Shown here one piece after another: positions 1 to 7,804 of a DNA stretch of 33,090 nt. Below the pieces are notes generated by a model that was not told the origin of the DNA, made no database searches, and saw only the letters and a list, made by a program, of their open reading frames with translations. Where the stretch lies: positions 1 to 33,090 of the forward strand of contig CAMYJL010000006.1 of the NCBI GenBank assembly GCA_947258645.1, read 5' to 3'. Position numbers and translations under genes: made by a program. Within the stretch, counting starts at the first letter, position 1. The number at the start of each line of letters is the position of its first letter. This stretch comes from an uncultured Nitrospinota bacterium (lineage in GTDB: Bacteria; UBA8248).

Positions 1-286
1 ATTTGAAATATTTGTCGTAAAAATTGATGATGTCCGCAACATAGCCAAGCTTATTGAATGTTTGAGCGATAGCCACTGCGCACTGATTGTTTTGATGTCT
101 ATACCACTCGTCTGACCCTCTCTCCAAAAAAAAGGGAAGTGTTATATAGCTGATCAATACACGGCCTTTTTTTGGCACGGATGGATAGTGATCATAGTCC
201 ATGACCCGCCTGAACTTTTGCCTCAATCTCAGGGGAACGAAATTTTTGGCGTATCCTTTGAGTATGCCCGTTCCGATTCGAAGCAT
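1..286 (-). CDS. Putative glycosyltransferase, N-terminal part (runs off the window)
   Basis: The minus strand is open from an ATG at 286 to the window edge (95 codons). The stretch YRHQNNQCAVAIAQTFNKLG, followed by a YVADII strand, resembles the first beta-alpha unit of GT-B glycosyltransferases, where a helix of the form 'A.AIA..FN.LGY.VD' follows the nucleotide-sugar-domain entry strand. It starts 54 nt after the flippase stop on the same strand and in the same frame, so it is probably co-transcribed with it. The Shine-Dalgarno is weak (GGGAA about 9 nt upstream). The local sequence is more AT-rich than the housekeeping genes further right, as is common in polysaccharide loci. The family call rests on a short fragment and on context. 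A methyltransferase or other polysaccharide-modifying enzyme is possible. Confidence 0.5.
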   Translation of the reverse strand, partial: MLRIGTGILKGYAKNFVPLRLRQKFRRVMDYDHYPSVPKKGRVLISYITLPFFLERGSDEWYRHQNNQCAVAIAQTFNKLGYVADIINFYDKYFK

Positions 287-340
287 CGCTAATTTTTCCC
301 AATTCAGAATAAGGTGTATCCCCTGCCTGAATGACTGGTT

Positions 341-1876
341 TCAAGAAGTGAAAAAGTCCTTAATTTTACTCCCGAAAATAGCCGATGCGAAAAAGACGTA
401 TGCCGTCAAAAATATAACGGTTGGATAAATCGATCCGCTCAATGGGTTCGCCTCATCTAATCGGCCCCCTGCTGCCACGGAAGAAATTCCGATGATAACT
501 GCCAGTCCTACCCCCATGAGGACAAGCAGGCGGGCATCCCGGATCACCGCGATGAAGCAGGATGTATATTTTTCCGCGAACCAGAAGGTCAAAACGTTCA
601 CGAAGACACAGACCGATACCACATAGATCAGAATTTCATCCAGGCCAAACCCACCCGCCCGGCCGAATGGCATGACCGCAACGAGAAAAATGATTTGAAT
701 GATGACCCCAAAAGAGATGATGGCCTGCCTTCCGACCGCTTGGAGCAGATAATAATACGGCACCCCCAGCAATCCAATGATGCTCCATACCGCTATGATC
801 CGCGTGGCGAATACCGCCCCCTCCGGCAATTCGCCGAGCCAGAGATAGAGGATTTTGTCGGCTGTCATCGCGAAAAATCCGAGGGCACCGACGCCGACGC
901 CCAACAGGTAATACAGGGACTCTCGAATGATTTTGATGATCCCCTCCCGGTCGCCCAGGCGATGAAGCTGGGCCAGCGCGGGAAGCAGCGAGCCGAAGCC
1001 CGTTGCTATCGCATTGCGCAGGGTCGAAATGATTTTCATGGCGATCTCGAAAACACCGACCGCCGGGAGGCCCGCCACGGAGCCGATGACCACCCGAAGC
1101 AGGGGCTCCCAAATGGCGCTCAGCCAGGAGATTGCCGAGAGCTGCCAGCCCCGCCGGACGAGGGAGCGAACCCTGGGCCAGGTGGCGGCGGGTGGAAGCG
1201 GGGCGCGGGCATCGAGCCATTCCCGGTGGTGCCGGGCGATCCACCACCGGTAGACGGCGATCTCGGCGGCGCCCTTGAGGACGCGCCCGAGGGCGAATCC
1301 CTCGATGGGCTTGCCGATCAGGGCGCCGGCGATGGCGGCGGCGAGCGCGAGGACGGGGATGAGGGATTTGACGATCTGGACGACGTAGTTGTGGCTGCGC
1401 GCGGCGATGACGGCGGCGTCGAGCTTGGCCGTGACTTCAATCGTGGTGCCGAAGACGAGGATGAGGGAGGCGAGCAGGAGGCCGTCGGCGGGATAGGCGT
1501 TTCCGAAATAGAGAAAAATATATTGGTGACCGGCCAGGAGGACGGCGAGCAGAGCCGCGCCGGTGAGGAAATAGAGGCGCCGGGCGGCGAGGCGGTCGCG
1601 GTGGAAATCGGCGAGTTCTTCTCGTGAACGGTCCCGGCCGGCTTCCCGGTTGATGAGGAGGCTGAAGCCGACGTCGGCGGTGTGGAGGTATGCGCCGAAG
1701 CTGGAGAGGAGCGACCAGACGCCGAGGACGGCGAGGCCCGACCTGTGGACGATGATGGGAAAAAGGATGAAATAGCCGAGGACGGGGATCGCGGTGCCGA
1801 GCGGGCCGATCAGGACGGAGAGGAAAACGTCGCGCCGGAGGGCGGTGGTTCCCCTCGTTTTTCCTTTACTCAACAC
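341..1876 (-). CDS. Wzx-like oligosaccharide flippase (MOP/MATE superfamily)
   Basis: This 511-residue membrane protein has about 12-14 hydrophobic segments spread over its whole length, starting near residue 20 (VLIGPLGTAIPVLGYFILFP). The pattern is that of polysaccharide-biosynthesis flippases, which move undecaprenyl-linked repeat units across the inner membrane. The early segment LAVLGVWSLLSSFGAYLHTADVGF matches the characteristic 'G...YG.w.l..s...y....DlG' region of this family. The start is GTG at 1876, supported by GGAG about 8 nt upstream. It lies between the Wzc-like gene (upstream) and a partial glycosyltransferase (downstream), both on the same strand, which supports an exo- or capsular-polysaccharide role. 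Length is normal for the family. Substrate cannot be predicted. Confidence 0.85.
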   Translation of the reverse strand: MLSKGKTRGTTALRRDVFLSVLIGPLGTAIPVLGYFILFPIIVHRSGLAVLGVWSLLSSFGAYLHTADVGFSLLINREAGRDRSREELADFHRDRLAARRLYFLTGAALLAVLLAGHQYIFLYFGNAYPADGLLLASLILVFGTTIEVTAKLDAAVIAARSHNYVVQIVKSLIPVLALAAAIAGALIGKPIEGFALGRVLKGAAEIAVYRWWIARHHREWLDARAPLPPAATWPRVRSLVRRGWQLSAISWLSAIWEPLLRVVIGSVAGLPAVGVFEIAMKIISTLRNAIATGFGSLLPALAQLHRLGDREGIIKIIRESLYYLLGVGVGALGFFAMTADKILYLWLGELPEGAVFATRIIAVWSIIGLLGVPYYYLLQAVGRQAIISFGVIIQIIFLVAVMPFGRAGGFGLDEILIYVVSVCVFVNVLTFWFAEKYTSCFIAVIRDARLLVLMGVGLAVIIGISSVAAGGRLDEANPLSGSIYPTVIFLTAYVFFASAIFGSKIKDFFTS

Positions 1877-2073
1877 GGGATGCTCCGCCGAAGGGGGATG
1901 GCTGTTTATTCATTCCGCCGAGGCTTCGGCCGATCAACTGGCGAACCTCCCGTTCCTCATCACGGGGCGGCCATTCCAATCCTATATTAACATTTAACTT
2001 TCAAGATATTGAAGTAATAATAAAAAATGCAGGCATCGGATCTTCATTAGCCGCGCATCGCGGACAAATCAAA

Positions 2074-4284
2074 CTAACCGCTGTAGTTATCGTAGCCGCC
2101 ATAGTAATAGTCGCCGGCGCCGCTCACCCTGTTGGGGATCGTTCCCAGAACCGGCACGTCCAGGCTGCGGAGCTTGCTCACCGCTTTCTGGAGCATCTCG
2201 GGCTTCACCTGCTTCATGTCCACCACGAGGAAGGCCCCGTCCGCACAACTCGACCACACCAGCGGGTCGCTCACCGAGAGGAGCGGAGGCGTATCGATGA
2301 AGATGTAATCAAAATGCGCCTTCATCGGTTCGATAAGCTTCACCAATCCGGATTGAATCAATAGCGTGGAAGGCTCTCCAACAACGTTGCCCGCCGGGAG
2401 TATCCCGAGGGTGGAATGGGGAAAACGCCGGATGGCTTCTCCCATATCCGCGTTTCCCCGCAGAACCTGGGACAGCCCGCCGGAGGGGATGTTTCCGAAC
2501 ATCTCTCCAAATCCGGGTCGATGGAGGTCTCCCTCGATCAGTAAAACTCTGCTGCCCGTCTTGCCCGTCTTGCTCATCGTGAGGGCCAGGTTCGACGCGA
2601 CGAAAGTTTTCCCCTCTCCCGGCAGACAGCTCGTCACAAGAATCACCTTGGGCGTTTCTCCGAGCCGCGAGGCCGCCATAATGCCCGCCTCGCGGAAACT
2701 CTGGTTTCCGAGAATCGTCGTATCATTATCCCGCATCAGCAGAGAATTCCCCTTGGCGGAAAGCTTGTGATTCAGATCCGGAATCACGCCAAGCAGCGGT
2801 GCGCCCGAAATGGATCCGGCATCCTCCGGCGTCCGGAGGCGCCGGTCGAGGTGATCGACGAAAAAGGTGAGGACAATGCCAAAAAACAGGCTGGCGCTCA
2901 TCGCGAAAACGATGTTCCGCATTCTCCTTGGCCGAACCGGATTTGTCGGAAGCTTGGCCTTCTCCACAATGCGGATGTTGCTCGTCCTGAGCTTTCCCAT
3001 CAGCCCGGTTTCCTTGCTCCGCTTGAGCAACTCCAGGTAAATCTCCTGATTCGTGTCGACGCCTCTCTTCAAGGAGCGGAAGGAAATGGCCAGCCGATTC
3101 AACTGAAGCGATTCTTTCTTCTGATTTTCAAGAGATTTTTTCAGCGACATCTCCCGGGCCCGTGCCACCTGATACCGGGCGAGAATGTTGTCCGTCAATT
3201 TCCGGATCTCGCTCTTTATCTTCTTTTCCATCAGGCGAAGTCTTGAGTTCAGACGGATGAGTTTTGGATGGCCGCTCTTGTAGCGCTTGGACAGATCCGA
3301 ATGCTCACGCTGCAGGGCAATATGGGTCGCCCTTAAGCCTTGCAGGACCGGATTGTCCATCACAATGGGAAGGGAATCCAAACTGCCGGCATCGCCGTTA
3401 ATCGATCTGATCTTCCGCACCAAGACCTCGATCCCGAGCGTCTCGGTTCTCGCCTTCGTATAGGTGCTGTTCAGCTCTTTCAGCTTTTGGGTCACAATGT
3501 TTTGGCGGTCTTCCAGCGAGACAAGGTTGAATTTTTCCTTGTAGCGCTGGAGCTTTTGCTCAGACACCATCAAGGCTTTTCGGGTCGATTCAATCTCGTT
3601 TTCCAGCCACTTCGAAGCGTTCTGGTTCATGTCGAATCGCAGACGAAGATTCATCTCGAGATACAGTTCGCTCAGCTTGTTGGCAATTTTGACCGCAACG
3701 GCCGGATCCTGACTCTCATAATGAACCTTGACGAGGCGAGTTCCCTTGACCGGCTCAATATCCAGTCCCTCCAGGATGCGCTTCACGGCAATATCTTCGG
3801 GCGAGATGGATGGGCGTCCTGAGTCAGCCTGCGACATATCCAGGAAGGGCTCCCCCAGCCCGCGCGCATACCGGAGCGCCCAGGCCGCCGAGTCGCTCAA
3901 AACATGATCCAGGGAAGAAAAGGGGCCGGAACCGTTCCGCCGGAGTCCGAAACTCCCTTCCTGGGTGAGATTCAGGGCACGGACCGTTTGCCGGGCCAGC
4001 GTGTTTCCGCGGAGAAGTTTGTACTGGGTCGCGTAGTAATCGCCGTATCTTGAGTGGCCAAAATTTTGATCCGCGATCTCATCAAAGGCAACCACCCGGG
4101 GATTGACCGGCTCGATGAGAATCTGAACCGTCGCCTGATACATCGGCGTCGCTTTGACATTCCAGAGCACGGAGAGGCTGACAACGACGACAAACATGGC
4201 CACCACGACCCAGATGCGCTTCCGGATGATCGACAGGTATTCGAGGATATGACGGGATTTTTCCATAGATGAAAAATTGTCCAT
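2074..4284 (-). CDS. Wzc-like polysaccharide chain-length regulator / BY-kinase
   Basis: This 736-residue inner-membrane protein joins a Wzz-type co-polymerase domain to a cytoplasmic tyrosine autokinase. Transmembrane helices lie at about residues 24-42 and 468-486 and enclose a large periplasmic region with long coiled coils (about 225-270 and 330-420). The proline-rich segment before TM2 (LPTNPVRPRR) is typical of Wzz proteins. The kinase shows Walker A (CLPGEGKT, 553-560), Walker A' (VLLIEGDLHRP, 580-590; the usual first Asp is Glu) and Walker B (IFIDTPPLL, 661-669). The C-terminus carries a five-tyrosine cluster (Y726-728, Y731, Y734), the expected autophosphorylation tail. It regulates polymer length and export. 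A second ATG at codon 7 is a possible start. No cognate phosphatase or outer-membrane channel gene is visible here. Confidence 0.95.
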   Translation of the reverse strand: MDNFSSMEKSRHILEYLSIIRKRIWVVVAMFVVVVSLSVLWNVKATPMYQATVQILIEPVNPRVVAFDEIADQNFGHSRYGDYYATQYKLLRGNTLARQTVRALNLTQEGSFGLRRNGSGPFSSLDHVLSDSAAWALRYARGLGEPFLDMSQADSGRPSISPEDIAVKRILEGLDIEPVKGTRLVKVHYESQDPAVAVKIANKLSELYLEMNLRLRFDMNQNASKWLENEIESTRKALMVSEQKLQRYKEKFNLVSLEDRQNIVTQKLKELNSTYTKARTETLGIEVLVRKIRSINGDAGSLDSLPIVMDNPVLQGLRATHIALQREHSDLSKRYKSGHPKLIRLNSRLRLMEKKIKSEIRKLTDNILARYQVARAREMSLKKSLENQKKESLQLNRLAISFRSLKRGVDTNQEIYLELLKRSKETGLMGKLRTSNIRIVEKAKLPTNPVRPRRMRNIVFAMSASLFFGIVLTFFVDHLDRRLRTPEDAGSISGAPLLGVIPDLNHKLSAKGNSLLMRDNDTTILGNQSFREAGIMAASRLGETPKVILVTSCLPGEGKTFVASNLALTMSKTGKTGSRVLLIEGDLHRPGFGEMFGNIPSGGLSQVLRGNADMGEAIRRFPHSTLGILPAGNVVGEPSTLLIQSGLVKLIEPMKAHFDYIFIDTPPLLSVSDPLVWSSCADGAFLVVDMKQVKPEMLQKAVSKLRSLDVPVLGTIPNRVSGAGDYYYGGYDNYSG

Positions 4285-4637
4285 GACAATCTTTGCCTAT
4301 TCGAAAATTAACTCAGCAAAAAGGTGAAATATCAGCCCCTTGCGCCGGAGATTCGCGGCGGCGGCTCCCCCGCCGTGACTGTCTCCTGCACCGGCCTCGC
4401 GCGATCCTTTCCGTATGTGACGCCCCCAACCCAACAAGAATCAAAGGCGCGGCAAGGATCTGAGACAAAAATAAGCAATTTGCGAACCAAACCCGTAAGC
4501 CATTCATACAACACAAGTTGCCGGAATCCTCCCCAAATCCCGGAGGGGATTTCTGTAAAATCCGTAAACACTAATGCTCGGCCCTTTTCCAAGGCTCAAA
4601 AAAGCCGGCGAGTCGTTCAGTTGGATAGATGAGCGTT

Positions 4638-4665
4638 ATTTTGATTGAATCGGGGGTATTGTCAA
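4638..4665 (-). promoter_or_regulatory. Candidate sigma-70 promoter for the polysaccharide operon
   Basis: Read on the minus strand, a perfect TTGACA (4660-4665) is followed after 16 nt by CAAAAT (4638-4643), which matches the -10 consensus at four of six positions. Transcription would start near 4631 and run into the wzc-like gene at 4284. This is found by eye and is not experimentally supported. Confidence 0.4.
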
Positions 4666-4730
4666 GGAGTCTTGCCAATAATTTGGCTATTTATATCATC
4701 TTACCAGCTTATTCTTGATCTGTTCGATGA

Positions 4731-4845
4731 AGGATTTTGGCTGTGAATATACAGGTCCTGGCCGAGGACGCCGGAGAAGTTTTCATATCAGGGAAAAGGA
4801 TTTTGCCTGAAGAAAATCATCATAAATTTTTAACAGGATTTTGCC
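4731..4845. repeat. Three direct copies of an 11-mer (AGGATTTTGCC)
   Basis: The sequence AGGATTTTGCC occurs at 4797-4807 and 4835-4845, with a one-mismatch copy (AGGATTTTGGC) at 4731-4741. All copies have the same orientation and are spaced 66 and 38 nt apart. They lie 65-210 nt upstream of the candidate polysaccharide promoter and downstream of tRNA-Arg. They could be regulator-binding sites, or chance repeats in AT-rich DNA. Confidence 0.4.
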
Positions 4846-4888
4846 GGTTTTGCGGATAGACACTCACATGCTCTGGAAATCAGCTTTC

Positions 4889-4965
4889 TGGTACCCCCTG
4901 GGTGACTCGAACACCCGACCTCCGGATTAGGAATCCGATGCTCTATCCGGCTGAGCTAAGGGGGC
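4889..4965 (-). tRNA. tRNA-Arg (anticodon CCU)
   Basis: The minus strand folds as a full cloverleaf of 77 nt including an encoded CCA. The acceptor stem is GCCCCCT paired with AGGGGGT (G1-U72 wobble). The D-arm begins AGCTCAGCCGGATAGAGC. The anticodon loop TTCCTAA gives anticodon CCU (Arg, AGG codon), and the T-loop is TTCGAGT. The discriminator base is A. Confidence 0.95.
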
Positions 4966-4978
4966 AAGAATGAGGGAA

Positions 4979-5007
4979 ATTATCGCGGACAAACCTCCGG
5001 GCGTCCA
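4979..5007 (-). promoter_or_regulatory. Candidate promoter of tRNA-Arg
   Basis: On the minus strand, TGGACG (5002-5007, 4/6 to TTGACA) and GATAAT (4979-4984, 5/6 to TATAAT) are separated by 17 nt. The predicted start near 4972 is only about 7 nt before the mature tRNA 5' end, as expected for a tRNA gene. It lies just after the apt stop codon. Confidence 0.4.
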
Positions 5008-5038
5008 CATCCGCCCGGCGATTCGGCCCGGCGGCGCC

Positions 5039-5563
5039 TCAGTACTTTATGAGCGAGTGGATGGGGTATTTCGCGAACCGCGCGCGCGCGTTCAGGAACG
5101 AGAGCTCGATGAAAAAGCTCATCCCGACCACCTCGCCGCCCATGCGCTCGACGAGGTCGACGCACGCCTCGGCGGTGCCGCCCGTCGCGAGCAGGTCATC
5201 CGCGATCAGGACTTTCATCCCGGGCTGAATGGCGTCTTTATGGATTTCGAGCGAATTGGTGCCGTATTCCAGCTCATACTCTACCTTCTCGGTCATCCAG
5301 GGCAGTTTTCCGGGCTTTCGGACGAGGATGAAGCCCGAGCCCAGCTTGTAGGCCAGCGGCGATGCGATGATGAACCCGCGGGCCTCCGCGCCCACGACGA
5401 CATCGACCCCCTTTCCCATGTATTCCTCCGCCAGCAGATCCACGGCAGTCCGGAAGGCTTGGGGATCCCTGAGCATCGGGGAGATGTCCTTGAAGACGAT
5501 CCCCTCCTTGGGAAAGTCCGGCACGTCGCGAATATGGCGGAGCAACTCATCTATCTCGTTCAT
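5039..5563 (-). CDS. apt: Adenine phosphoribosyltransferase
   Basis: This 174-residue cytoplasmic enzyme makes AMP from adenine and PRPP in purine salvage. The N-terminus (EIDELLRHIRDVPDFPKEGI) is the classic Apt opening. The segment VVGAEARGFI contains the conserved purine-site arginine, and VLIADDLLATGGTAEA is the PRPP-binding motif with its acidic pair and GG turn. I chose ATG 5563 over an upstream in-frame ATG at 5608 because GAGGGG lies 5 nt before it and the family begins there. Length matches the usual 170-180 residues. It follows the NlpD-like gene by about 46 nt on the same strand and is probably in the same transcript. Confidence 0.96.
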   Translation of the reverse strand: MNEIDELLRHIRDVPDFPKEGIVFKDISPMLRDPQAFRTAVDLLAEEYMGKGVDVVVGAEARGFIIASPLAYKLGSGFILVRKPGKLPWMTEKVEYELEYGTNSLEIHKDAIQPGMKVLIADDLLATGGTAEACVDLVERMGGEVVGMSFFIELSFLNARARFAKYPIHSLIKY

Positions 5564-5609
5564 GATTCCCCTCGGCTCATCGAATGAATCCGGAAAACCG
5601 GACCTCATT

Positions 5610-6398
5610 TCACGGAAGATAGGTTAGCGGATCGCGTGGTTTCGTGCGATAGCGGATCTCGAAATGAAGCTGGGCCTTTTCCACTTTTCCCGTTTGTCCG
5701 ACGCGGGCGATAGGAGCGCCCCGGCGCACGGTCTGGCCCCTTCTGACCAGGTTGACGGCATTGTGTGCGTAAACCGAATGATAGGCACCGCCGTCGTGGC
5801 GGATGATGACGGTCCTCCCAAAACTGCCCGGCCCCCAGTCGCTGAAGATCACCCGGCCGGTGGCGGCGGCGCGCACGGTCGTCCGCTCGGGCGCGGAGAT
5901 AGCGATTCCTTCATACTTCACGCCGTTTTGCGAGCCGAACCCGCGAACCACTTTTCCCCGCACCGGCCAGACGAACCGGACTGAATTGGCGGAAACCTTC
6001 CTTGCCGTGCGTTTCCGGCGAGCGGGCCGCCGCGCATGATTCCTCGAGGGGGCCACCCACCCGGGCCGCTTCCGGGGAGCGGAGGAGCGGCCATATCGCG
6101 GCACCGCCATCACCCGGGTGGCGCCGGGAATAAAAATCTTCACACCGGCCTCCAGCCGGTCCGGATTGTTGATTCCGTTCAGGACGGCGACCTGCTCGAC
6201 ATCGGCGCCGTAGGCTCTCGAAATCCTCCACAGCGTCTGCCCCTTCCGGATTGTATGATAAACGCCCCGGTGGCGGGAGGTTTCGTACACCTCATGGGAA
6301 GGCCAGAAAGCGCACCCGCCGAGTAGCATCCCGAAAAAAAGCAGGGCCACACCCGGAGCGCTCCGGAATAATTTTCTCAGCTCCCGCCACCTACTCAT
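5610..6398 (-). CDS. NlpD-like lipoprotein with LysM and degenerate LytM (M23) domains
   Basis: The 262-residue precursor has a lipoprotein signal peptide with lipobox LLGGC (lipidated Cys at residue 29). A LysM peptidoglycan-binding domain follows at about 45-92 (HTIRKGQTLWRISRAYGADV). A basic Arg/Lys-rich linker leads to a C-terminal LytM/M23 domain (about 141-262). The catalytic metal site is incomplete. Where active M23 enzymes have H-x-G-x-D, this protein has KYEGIAIS, so both the His and Asp ligands are absent, while the later LHFEIRY (active consensus HxH) keeps only one His. This fits NlpD/EnvC-type activators of cell-wall amidases rather than a peptidase. ATG 6398 overlaps the stop of the upstream gene (TTGATGAGTAG), implying translational coupling. 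A TTG one codon earlier is also possible. Confidence 0.85.
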   Translation of the reverse strand: MSRWRELRKLFRSAPGVALLFFGMLLGGCAFWPSHEVYETSRHRGVYHTIRKGQTLWRISRAYGADVEQVAVLNGINNPDRLEAGVKIFIPGATRVMAVPRYGRSSAPRKRPGWVAPSRNHARRPARRKRTARKVSANSVRFVWPVRGKVVRGFGSQNGVKYEGIAISAPERTTVRAAATGRVIFSDWGPGSFGRTVIIRHDGGAYHSVYAHNAVNLVRRGQTVRRGAPIARVGQTGKVEKAQLHFEIRYRTKPRDPLTYLP

Positions 6399-6837
6399 CA
6401 AGCGCCATCCTCACGGCTTCGTCCGGGTCCGAGGCGCTCAAAGCACCCGGCGGACTTTCCCGGCGGCCAAGAGAGACGACGGGCCGGCCCATTTTCAGGC
6501 CCAGAGCCATTTCGGAGAGCGTGCCATAGGCGCCCTCGAGTGCGATCAGGGCGTTCGCCGTCGCCGCGATGATCGCGTTTCGGGCATGACCCATGCCCGT
6601 GCACACGGGAATGTCCATATAGGGATTGGCGGCGGCGGGATCGTACCCGGGGAGAATCCCGATGGTGAGGCCTCCAGCCGCTTTCGCTCCGCGCCCGGCC
6701 GCCTCCATGACACCCCCGAGGCCCCCGCACACCAGCACAGCGCCGCTCGCGGCAATTCCGCGCCCCACGGCCTCGGCCAGCTGTGCAGTCGCGGGAGAGG
6801 GATTGGAGTCGCCAATCACAGCGATGAGAGGCTTCAA
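6391..6837 (-). CDS. LOG-like Rossmann protein (TIGR00725-type)
   Basis: This 148-residue protein has the motif set of small SLOG/'lysine-decarboxylase-like' proteins. It shows an N-terminal strand ending IGDSNPSP, a nucleotide-type loop CGGLGGVMEAAGRGA (about 38-52) and EGAYGTLSEMALGLK (about 100-114). The last of these corresponds to the PGGxGTxxE motif of cytokinin-activating LOG enzymes, but the Pro-Gly-Gly is replaced by Glu-Gly-Ala. Members of this small family bind nucleotide-like ligands and their reaction is not firmly known, so I make no substrate claim. The start appears to be TTG at 6837 with GGAAA upstream. Its last 8 nt overlap the NlpD-like gene start, so the two are translationally coupled. 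Confidence 0.75.
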   Translation of the reverse strand: MKPLIAVIGDSNPSPATAQLAEAVGRGIAASGAVLVCGGLGGVMEAAGRGAKAAGGLTIGILPGYDPAAANPYMDIPVCTGMGHARNAIIAATANALIALEGAYGTLSEMALGLKMGRPVVSLGRRESPPGALSASDPDEAVRMALDE

Positions 6838-6938
6838 TCGCTATCTTTTCCGGGGCGGAAAGGGTGAGGCGTAAACCCGTGGGAAACACGTTACCATATA
6901 TGTCTCTATTCTCATGAGCGACAAAGAGGGGTCAACCC

Positions 6939-7751
6939 CTAAATTCGCTGAAGATCCTCGCCGACAATCACTTCGCCATCAAAATACCGCGCCACGTCCT
7001 CCCCGACAGCTTCATCGTCCGCAATAATGGGGATGATATGGGAGAGGACGACAGTCCCCACCCCAGCCGCCGAGGCCGTTCGCCCCACCTGCTCGGGCGT
7101 CGCGTGACGCGAAATCGTTATCTTCGCGCGCGATGGGTTTTGAGGCGTATTTTTGATGAACAACTCCGGCACACAGGGGTGCATCACCAGCACATCGGCG
7201 CCCCGGGCAAAGGCGGTCAGTTTTTTCATGGGAGCCCCATCGCCGGCGATAACGATTGTCCGGCCGTCCGCCTCGAATCGGTAGGAGAGCATTCCCTCCA
7301 CGATCCCGTGATCAGTCGTCTTGTCGGCACCAATGGTCATCCCATCCACTTCAAGGGTGTCGCCGGGCGAGAGTGCATGGACATCCATCCGAGTCCCTTC
7401 GCGCACCCTTCCCTCCCGAACGCGAAGCGCAATATCGTATTCGAGCCAGTCCAGCGTCCTCTTCGCGATCTCCTCCACGGGAGGTGGGCCATACACCCTG
7501 AACGGCCGGGTCGCGCCGCCGACCCAGCGTGAGAAGATGAAATCGCCGAACCCGGAATAGTGATCCAGATGGAAATGGGTGAAGAACACATTCTCGACAT
7601 CTTTGATGGGAAAGCCGGAGGCGACAATCTGGCGAGAGACGTTTCTGCCCGCATCGACGAGATAGAGCTTGTCCTTGAAAAGGATGCCGTCCGCCTGGCC
7701 GCTTTTTCGAAAAGCGGGAGGCGCACCCGTTCCCAGCAAGAGCAGTTCCAT
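6939..7751 (-). CDS. MBL-fold metallohydrolase (RNase Z / arylsulfatase-like)
   Basis: This 270-residue metallo-beta-lactamase-fold enzyme opens with LLLLGTGAPPAF and carries the zinc motif THFHLDH (H59, H61, D63, H64). Further ligand positions are in VIAGDGAP (Asp), VLVMHPC (His) and VVLSHIIP (His). The pattern matches the branch that includes RNase Z and related small-molecule phosphodiesterases, esterases and lactonases. It lacks the long exosite of tRNA-processing RNase Z, so a small-molecule role is more likely. An ATG at 7763 is also open, but ATG 7751 has GAGGGA about 6 nt upstream and matches the usual start of the family. It is followed by the LOG-like gene and preceded closely (53 nt) by an alpha/beta hydrolase on the same strand. 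Confidence 0.8.
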   Translation of the reverse strand: MELLLLGTGAPPAFRKSGQADGILFKDKLYLVDAGRNVSRQIVASGFPIKDVENVFFTHFHLDHYSGFGDFIFSRWVGGATRPFRVYGPPPVEEIAKRTLDWLEYDIALRVREGRVREGTRMDVHALSPGDTLEVDGMTIGADKTTDHGIVEGMLSYRFEADGRTIVIAGDGAPMKKLTAFARGADVLVMHPCVPELFIKNTPQNPSRAKITISRHATPEQVGRTASAAGVGTVVLSHIIPIIADDEAVGEDVARYFDGEVIVGEDLQRI

Positions 7752-7804
7752 GCAATCCCTCATCGCACTCCGACCATTTTCCGGGGAAAATGGCGCCCTT
7801 CCCC

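Larger units (their letters stand above)
4285..4888. other. Intergenic leader upstream of the polysaccharide operon
   Basis: No convincing gene is visible on either strand in these roughly 600 nt; the short open frames have no recognisable domain or good ribosome site. The stretch holds a sigma-70-like promoter pointing toward the wzc-like gene and three copies of an 11-mer (separate entries). The right-hand part is more AT-rich than the flanking genes. If the promoter is used, the wzc-like mRNA has an unusually long 5' leader of about 350 nt. Confidence 0.5.

Noticed and set aside
695-1627. Long open frame on the plus strand opposite the flippase
   Set aside because: Acidic Gly/Asp/Glu-rich product typical of the antisense of a GC-rich membrane-protein gene; the minus-strand protein has clear family features.
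2028-2073. Terminator between the wzc-like gene and the flippase
   Set aside because: CCGCG-ATG-CGCGG can form a short stem but no T-run follows it directly.
4313-4632. Short open frames on both strands before the wzc-like gene
   Set aside because: No ribosome site, low-complexity Arg/Ser-rich or random-looking products, and overlap on both strands with no family features.
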